DNA from: Thiobacillus sp. UBA6205
GTDB lineage: Bacteria > Pseudomonadota > Gammaproteobacteria > Burkholderiales > Thiobacillaceae
Direction: 5' to 3'
Assembly: GCA_002421825.1 (NCBI GenBank)
Contig: DISR01000058.1
Location: 1 to 25,753 of the forward strand
Length of the DNA: 25,753 nt
Part shown: positions 23,120-25,753 of the stretch, one piece after another
Numbering within the stretch: the stretch's first letter is position 1
How the letters are laid out: each line of letters begins with the position of its first letter
Position numbers and translations under genes: made by a program
Notes under the pieces: generated by a model
Databases searched by the model: none
What the model was told of the DNA's origin: nothing
Seen by the model: the letters and a program-made list of their open reading frames with translations, nothing else

Positions 23120-23974
23120 TCAACCCGACTCCCTTTCCTGCAGGCGCAGCAAGCGCGCCGCTTCGGCAGCTTTTGCGTCGTCGATCTCGCGCATCACGCC
23201 ATCCAGATCGAGCGGCGGCAGGGCCTGTTCGAAACGGCCGCTCAACTCTACTTCAGGATGCAGTTCGCCGTGTTCGTACAGAGCCCAGATTTCCTGCGCG
23301 TATTGCGTACTCAATAGCGTCGGCGCGAACCGGCCGAAGTAGGCCGTCAGGTTGTTGACGTCGCGCGCCAGCATGGTGCGGGCATGGTTGTTGCCGGCGG
23401 CATCCACCGCTTGCGGCAGGTCGATGATGACCGGGCCGTTTGCGCTGATCAGAATGTTGAACTCGGACAGGTCGCCGTGGACGACCCCGGCACACAACAT
23501 GCGCACGACTTCCCGCATCAGGCTGTGGTGATGCATGAAGGCTTCTTCCGCGGTGAAGGACACGTCGTTGAGCCGCGGCGCGGCATTGCCTTCGGCATCG
23601 GTCACCAGCTCCATCAGCAGCACGCCTTCGTGGAAGTTGTACGGCCTGGGCACCCGCACGCCGGCGGCGGCCAGCCGGTACAGCGCATCGACCTCGGCAC
23701 TTTGCCAGGCCTGTTCCTGCGCCTGGCGGCCGAATTTCGTGCCCTTGGCCATCGCGCGCGCCTGGCGGCTGTTCCTGGTTTTGCGGTTTTCGGTGTAATC
23801 GACGGCCTGGCGAAAGGCGCGCTTGTTGGCCTCCTTGTAAACCTTGGCACAGCGCGCGTCCTCGCCGCAGCGCACGACGAACACCATGGCTTCCTTGCCG
23901 CTCATGAGCTGGCGCACGACACCGTCGATCAGGCCGTCCTCGATGAGGGGTTCAAGTCGTTTGTGCGGTTTCAT
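23120..23974 (-). CDS. RIO-type serine protein kinase (PA4780-like)
   Basis: A 284-residue atypical kinase of the RIO1-like bacterial group. The nucleotide loop is SGKEAMVF at 25-32, the ATP-binding lysine is K44 in AKVYK, the catalytic loop is HGDLSEFN at 166-173 (D168), and the metal-binding aspartate is D185 in IIDLPQAVD, which replaces the DFG of classical kinases. The flexible loop near 60-90 is basic, as in RIO1. Physiological substrates in bacteria are unknown. The ATG has GAGG about eleven bases upstream. A palindromic element separates it from recQ, and the downstream hypothetical gene is probably in the same transcript. Confidence 0.92.
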   Translation of the reverse strand: MKPHKRLEPLIEDGLIDGVVRQLMSGKEAMVFVVRCGEDARCAKVYKEANKRAFRQAVDYTENRKTRNSRQARAMAKGTKFGRQAQEQAWQSAEVDALYRLAAAGVRVPRPYNFHEGVLLMELVTDAEGNAAPRLNDVSFTAEEAFMHHHSLMREVVRMLCAGVVHGDLSEFNILISANGPVIIDLPQAVDAAGNNHARTMLARDVNNLTAYFGRFAPTLLSTQYAQEIWALYEHGELHPEVELSGRFEQALPPLDLDGVMREIDDAKAAEAARLLRLQERESG

Positions 23975-23991
23975 TTAATAAAAAACCTCAC

Positions 23992-24071
23992 TTCAAGCCA
24001 CAGAGGACACAGAGAAACACAGCGATTCCCCGTGTTGAGTCTTGTTTTGCTCTGTGTTCTCTGTGGCTGAA
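23992..24071. repeat. GAGGACACAGAG-type inverted-repeat element between recQ and the RIO kinase
   Basis: The left arm (23992-24014) opens TTCAAGCCACAGAGGACACA. The reverse complement of the right arm (24050-24071) reads TTCAGCCACAGAGAACACAG and continues AG. They match except for one extra A and one G/A change. AACAC (24016-24020) and GTGTT (24032-24036) form an inner stem. On the plus strand the stem is followed by seven Ts at 24072-24078, so it can act as an intrinsic terminator in that direction. It resembles the element downstream of pilU. Confidence 0.7.
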
Positions 24072-24082
24072 TTTTTTTAAGC

Positions 24083-25753
24083 TCATAGGCTTGCCTGATG
24101 TTCCCTGATCACTTCCAGGAACGCGGCGCCATAGGTTTGCAGCTTGCGCTCGCCCACGCCGGGCAGGCCGGCGAATTCCTCCAGCGACTGCGGCCGCGTG
24201 GCCGCCATGGCCGCGAGGGTGCTGTCGTGGAACACCACGTAGGGCGGCACCCCCTGCTGCTGCGCCAGTTCCCGCCGGCGGCCGCGCAGGGCTTCGAACA
24301 AGGGATCGTCGCCGGCCGCCGCTTGCGCGCGGGATTTCTTGCCGCGCCTGGGCGGCGCCGCCTGCTTCGCCAGTTGCAGCGCTTCCTCGCCGCGCAACAG
24401 CGGCCGGCAGGCGGACGTCATGCGCAGGCCGCCGTAGCTGTCGTGGTCGGCGATGAGGTAGCCGCGCGCCACCAGCTGGCGGAACACGGCGCGCCAGTCG
24501 TTGGCGCTCAGGTCCTGGCCGATGCCGAAAGTCGACAATTCGTGATGGCCGAAGCGCCGGATGCGTTCATCGTCCTTTCCCAATAGCACGTCGACCAGAT
24601 AGTTCACGCCGAAGCGCTGGCCGGTGCGGTGCACGCAGGAAAGCGCCTTCTGCGCGGCGGTGGTGGCGTCCCAGCTCTGCGGCGGCTCCAGGCAGTTGTC
24701 GCAGTTGCCGCAAGGCTCATGCAGCATGTCGCCGAAATAGCCGAGCAGGGACTGGCGGCGGCAGGAGATCAGTTCGCAATAGCCCAGCATGGCGTCGAGT
24801 TTTTGCCGTTCGATGCGGCGGTGCGTTTCGTCCGCATCGGATTCGTCGAGCATGCGCCGCAACTGAATGGCGTCAGAAAGGCTGTAGCGCATCCACGCAT
24901 CGGCCGGCAATCCGTCGCGGCCGGCGCGGCCGGTTTCCTGGTAGTAGGCCTCGAGGCTCTTGGGCAGGTTGAGGTGGGCGACGAAGCGCACGTCGGGCTT
25001 GTCGATGCCCATGCCGAAGGCAATCGTCGCCACCACGATGACGCCGTCCTCCATCAGGAAGCGCTCCTGCGCCCGGCGCCGGGAGCCGGCATCCATGCCG
25101 GCGTGATAGGGCAGCGCGGTGAGGCCCTGGGCGTTGAGCCAGGCCGCGACCTCGTCCACGCGCTTCCGCGACAGGCAATAGACGATGCCCGCCTCGCCCG
25201 CATGCTGTTCGCGAATGAAGCGCAGCAAGGCCTCGCGCGCGCCGCTCGCCTCCTGGCGCACGTGGTAGCGGATGTTGGGGCGGTCGAAGCCGGTGACGAA
25301 ATGGCGCGCCTCCTCCAGTTGCAGGCGTTGGGCGATCTCGGCGCGCGTGGGCCCGTCTGCCGTTGCGGTAAGCGCGATGCGCGGAATGTTTGGGAAACGC
25401 TCGTGCAGCACGGACAGCTGCACGTATTCGGGGCGGAAGTCATGCCCCCATTGCGACACGCAATGCGCCTCGTCGATGGCGAACAAGGCGAGCCGCACGC
25501 GGTTGAGCAGATTCAGGAAACGCTCGGTGAGCAGGCGTTCCGGCGCGACGTACAAGAGATCGAGCTCGCCGGCCGTGAGCGCATTCTCTACCCCTCGCGC
25601 TTCTTCTGCGCTCAGGGAAGAGTTGAGATATTCCGCGCGCACGCCCAGCTGCTTCAATGCCACCACCTGGTCGTGCATGAGCGCGATGAGCGGCGACACC
25701 ACGATGCCGGTGCCTTCGCGCACCAGCGCCGGCAGCTGGTAGCACAGCGACTT
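24083..25753 (-). CDS. recQ: ATP-dependent DNA helicase RecQ (5' end outside window)
   Basis: The last 557 codons of recQ; the frame continues unbroken to the right edge, beginning inside Walker A with KSLCYQLPAL, so about 50 residues are missing. RecQ unwinds DNA 3' to 5' in recombination and fork repair. Visible motifs are the DEAH box FAIDEAHCVSQWGHDFRPEY, motif III ALTATA, motif IV YCLSRK, and motifs V and VI ATIAFGMGIDKPDVRFV and YYQETGRAGRDG. The zinc-binding cysteines of the RQC region are in CELISCRRQSLL and CGNCDNC. A winged helix and then an HRDC domain form the C-terminus, where EEFAGLPGVGERKLQTYG is clear. Domain order and length are normal. Confidence 0.96.
   Translation of the reverse strand, partial: KSLCYQLPALVREGTGIVVSPLIALMHDQVVALKQLGVRAEYLNSSLSAEEARGVENALTAGELDLLYVAPERLLTERFLNLLNRVRLALFAIDEAHCVSQWGHDFRPEYVQLSVLHERFPNIPRIALTATADGPTRAEIAQRLQLEEARHFVTGFDRPNIRYHVRQEASGAREALLRFIREQHAGEAGIVYCLSRKRVDEVAAWLNAQGLTALPYHAGMDAGSRRRAQERFLMEDGVIVVATIAFGMGIDKPDVRFVAHLNLPKSLEAYYQETGRAGRDGLPADAWMRYSLSDAIQLRRMLDESDADETHRRIERQKLDAMLGYCELISCRRQSLLGYFGDMLHEPCGNCDNCLEPPQSWDATTAAQKALSCVHRTGQRFGVNYLVDVLLGKDDERIRRFGHHELSTFGIGQDLSANDWRAVFRQLVARGYLIADHDSYGGLRMTSACRPLLRGEEALQLAKQAAPPRRGKKSRAQAAAGDDPLFEALRGRRRELAQQQGVPPYVVFHDSTLAAMAATRPQSLEEFAGLPGVGERKLQTYGAAFLEVIREHQASL

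Overview
The window is a stretch of GC-rich proteobacterial chromosome, most likely betaproteobacterial (a Nitrosomonadales or Gallionellales-type organism would fit). The evidence is gene content: the yggS-proC-yggT-yggU cluster divergent from pilT-pilU, a CopD-type HemJ, an NhaR-type LysR regulator next to htpX, and a RIO-type kinase. Genus cannot be fixed from sequence reading alone.

Region 1 (1-3372) looks like an anti-phage or conflict island. On the minus strand it holds the N-terminal 425 residues of a TOTE-type archaeo-eukaryotic primase that runs off the left edge, where the fused helicase is expected. Divergent from it, across an AT-rich regulatory gap, is a one-base-overlapping pair: an AAA15/OLD-like ATPase and a RloB (TOPRIM-like) protein, the layout of AbiL/PARIS-type abortive infection systems. 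A 210-base non-coding stretch with strong inverted repeats (3373-3582) separates it from housekeeping genes.

Region 2 (3583-7987, minus) is one tight transcription unit, yggS > proC > yggT > yggU > dynamin-like GTPase, whose genes overlap or abut except for a 25-base gap before yggU. yggS carries an apparent in-frame insertion of about 27 codons made of two DNA hairpins. Region 3 (8080-10550, plus) encodes the twitching motility ATPases PilT and PilU. They are separated by a roughly 287-bp nested palindromic element with imperfect 50-bp terminal inverted repeats, and a 41-bp piece of it recurs inside yggS.

Region 4 (10557-13849) has a second type of inverted-repeat element, rlmL and hemJ (minus), then divergent tlpA-like and slyX genes (plus) facing a YhcH/YiaL-family gene. 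The hemJ and tlpA start codons share the palindrome CATG. Region 5 (13909-21388, minus) is a run of a CHASE-like/GGDEF diguanylate cyclase, ettA, an AI-2E family permease, a VC0807-type membrane protein, a TerC protein, htpX and a one-TM hypothetical gene. Region 6 (21455-25753) has an NhaR-like LysR regulator with a clear operator-like site at its own start, a 53-residue charged protein, then (minus) a conserved hypothetical, a RIO kinase, another palindromic element, and recQ truncated by the right edge.

The most notable content is the TOTE primase plus ATPase/RloB island and the mobile-looking palindromic repeats that have entered both the pilT-pilU gap and, apparently in frame, the yggS coding sequence. 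No rRNA, tRNA, CRISPR array or intact insertion sequence was seen.
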